Of a stretch of DNA of 64,000 nt, positions 62,511 to 64,000 are shown piece by piece (within the stretch, counting starts at the first letter, position 1; every line of letters starts with the position of its first letter). Both the position numbers and the translations under genes were made by a program. The stretch is taken from the NCBI GenBank assembly GCA_017307355.1, contig JAFKFG010000006.1, positions 62,001 through 126,000 on the forward strand, written 5' to 3'. The notes beneath the pieces were generated by a model, which saw only the letters and a program-made list of their open reading frames with translations, had not been told where the DNA came from and made no database searches. The DNA is from Alphaproteobacteria bacterium. Its GTDB lineage: Bacteria; Pseudomonadota; Alphaproteobacteria; Micropepsales; Micropepsaceae.

Positions 62511-62521
62511 GTCTCGAAGGG

Positions 62522-64000
62522 TCATGCGAAAATGCCGTGCAGATACCAGCGCGGGGCCAGATCGTTGTGAAGATGCTGCCCGTCGCGATAGACCCAGAAT
62601 CGCATCCCGGCGCGGGTTTCCACCCGGAAATAATCCCGGCTGGGCGGCACGGGGCTCGGAAGCAGTTTGAGCTTTATGCGTTGCAACCGCTCGGAGCCGG
62701 GGATCAGACGTCTGCGCGGATTCTCGCGCCACCATTCCAGGGCGATGCGCTCGGGACCTTCGGCGCGCACGATGTCGTGACGGCATTGACGCCATTGGAA
62801 GCGGGCGGGCGGTCCGTCCGGCACTTCGGCGGCGACGAAATGAATTTCTTCCGGTTTCTCCAGCATGCGCAGGGGGCGAAGCGGCGGGTCGGTTTTGCGG
62901 CGCTTGCGCGTCCAGATGCCATCGAAGTCGCGATCCTGGGCGGGCACCGCCGCGCTTTGCGCTTCGGGGATGTGGGTGTCCTGGGCCACGAAACGCTGCA
63001 CCCGGTGCTCGCCGAAGCGGGCAGAGAGCCGGTCCGCCAGATAGGCGATCTGCCGGTGGGCATTTTCATCGGCATCGAAACTGGTTTCGGCGGGATGCGT
63101 TTCTTCGGCGATGCGTGCTTCCAGCCGGATCAGGTCGAAGCCGAAGCCGGGATCCAGCGGATCGGCCAAGGCATCCAGCTTCTGGTTCAAAAGCCGCAGC
63201 ATCATATCGGGATCGCGCAAGGGCGCGCCGGTGCGGATCCCGATGCGTTGCATCTTGCCGTCGGCGCGGAAGAACACCGCTTCCAGAAGGCGCAAGCCCT
63301 GGCCCTGGCGTTCCAATATATCGCTCAGCGCCTTGCTCAGATCGTGCAGGCTTTTGGCGATGACATCCTGTGTCGTCACCGGATCGGCGAAATGCCGCGC
63401 GGCGCTGAGATCGGGCAAGGGCCGGCGCGGCGCCAGCGGCTTTTCCTCGGCCCCCAGCATCACATGCAGGCGCGTGAGAAAGAGGGCGCCCAACCGTGCG
63501 GTCAGCTCGGCGCGGCCCCGTTCCGCCACCTGGGCAATGGTTTTGAGACCGGCGCGCTTGAGTGCCCGCAATTTGTCTTCGCCGCAATCCAGCGCGGCGA
63601 TAGGCAAGAGCGAAACCGCAATCCGGTCTTCGCCCGGCTTTGCGATCGTGCCGCCCGCGAACCGCGCCAATGCGCGGGCCGCAAGCGAAGTGCCCGCGAT
63701 GGCGGCCTGGACCGCGAACCCTTGGGCGGCGATTTTCTCCCGCGCCTGCCGGAGCATCGCCGCTTCGCCGCCGAAAAGATGGGCGGCGCCGGTGATGTCC
63801 AGCAACAGGCCGTCGGGCGCATCGACCGACGCCAGCGGCGTGAAGCGGTCGCACCAGTCAGCGATGCTTTCCAGCAGCGCGAGGTCGGATTTTTCGTCGG
63901 CGGGCACAACCGGCAGATGTTCGACCATGGCGCGGGCATTGGCCAAAGGCTGGCCAGGGTGAAGGCCCAGCTGCTGCGCGCTTCTGTTCAGGGCGTAAAC
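62522..64000 (-). CDS. imuB: ImuB, Y-family DNA polymerase-like mutasome protein (5' end cut by window edge)
   Basis: Open frame for 492 codons up to base 64000, with no start inside, so about 35-40 N-terminal residues lie outside. It reads VYALNRSAQQLGLHPGQPLA, then ESIADWCDRFTPLASVDAPD and LLLDITGAAHLFGGE, exact for ImuB. ImuB lacks polymerase catalytic acids and bridges DnaE2, ImuA and the beta clamp. A clamp-binding motif near residue QxxLPL could not be placed with certainty by eye. Followed by dnaE2 after 85 bases. Confidence 0.95.
   Translation of the reverse strand, partial: VYALNRSAQQLGLHPGQPLANARAMVEHLPVVPADEKSDLALLESIADWCDRFTPLASVDAPDGLLLDITGAAHLFGGEAAMLRQAREKIAAQGFAVQAAIAGTSLAARALARFAGGTIAKPGEDRIAVSLLPIAALDCGEDKLRALKRAGLKTIAQVAERGRAELTARLGALFLTRLHVMLGAEEKPLAPRRPLPDLSAARHFADPVTTQDVIAKSLHDLSKALSDILERQGQGLRLLEAVFFRADGKMQRIGIRTGAPLRDPDMMLRLLNQKLDALADPLDPGFGFDLIRLEARIAEETHPAETSFDADENAHRQIAYLADRLSARFGEHRVQRFVAQDTHIPEAQSAAVPAQDRDFDGIWTRKRRKTDPPLRPLRMLEKPEEIHFVAAEVPDGPPARFQWRQCRHDIVRAEGPERIALEWWRENPRRRLIPGSERLQRIKLKLLPSPVPPSRDYFRVETRAGMRFWVYRDGQHLHNDLAPRWYLHGIFA

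Overview
The window is GC-rich, gene-dense bacterial chromosome. An alphaproteobacterial origin is clear: it carries a complete NepR/PhyR/EcfG general stress response locus with GGAAC-N16/17-CGTT promoters, a COQ9-family protein, an ImuB/DnaE2 mutasome operon, PurS/PurQ/small-type PurL, and many short palindromic intergenic repeats of the kind common in this class. The order cannot be fixed from the sequence alone; a Rhizomicrobium/Micropepsales-like or rhizobial relative is only a guess. No rRNA, prophage, insertion sequence or CRISPR array was seen.

Layout. 1-2.3 kb: etfB-etfA (etfA runs off the left edge) and a periplasmic class I cytochrome c. 2.4-5.5 kb: a three-gene operon of a type III polyketide synthase, an isoprenylcysteine-methyltransferase-like enzyme and a DHA2 exporter, convergent with a cyclopropane fatty acid synthase. 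6.9-15 kb: small stress and membrane proteins (DUF3309, DUF1328, DUF883), two polyprenyl-type glycosyltransferases, and the general stress response core phyR / nepR-ecfG-histidine kinase. 15-25 kb: lpdA, an FAD monooxygenase, a 22-codon ORF behind an extreme Shine-Dalgarno, a ThDP enzyme, a TonB receptor, an alpha/beta hydrolase with a Cys nucleophile, tRNA-Leu(UAA), a frameshifted YkgJ gene and small membrane proteins. 25-35 kb: rpsD, GST, grxD, an Rsm22-like methyltransferase, bolA and the purine genes purS-(DUF2059)-purQ-purL, purC and purB. 35-47 kb: a Tat-exported bicovalent flavoprotein oxidase, a membrane LytTR regulator, bioY, an ArsR-SRPBCC-DUF1801 operon, radC, map, a CinA-like protein, ccmI, trmJ, icd and a diguanylate cyclase. 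47-52 kb: purEK, asd behind what looks like a Thr/Lys attenuator, coq9, def and rpsU. 52-64 kb: a DmeF-like metal exporter, an M3 oligopeptidase, a YkgJ protein, a 1148-residue GH18-deacetylase-GT2 fusion, and dnaE2-imuB (imuB runs off the right edge).

The strongest unexplained signals are regulatory or repeat-like. (i) A Thr-rich, apparently leaderless leader peptide, an antiterminator/terminator pair and a truncated echo of the asd 5' end lie directly upstream of asd. (ii) The 22-codon ORF at 18.4 kb sits behind a near-full-length complement of the 16S rRNA 3' end and before a strong terminator. (iii) At least six palindromic repeat families are present; one copy is flanked by an apparent target duplication inside the rpsU terminator, and another lies across the upstream region of radC. 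(iv) The EcfG-type promoters tie DUF1328 and DUF3309 genes to the stress response. All calls rest on reading the sequence, and no database search was run.
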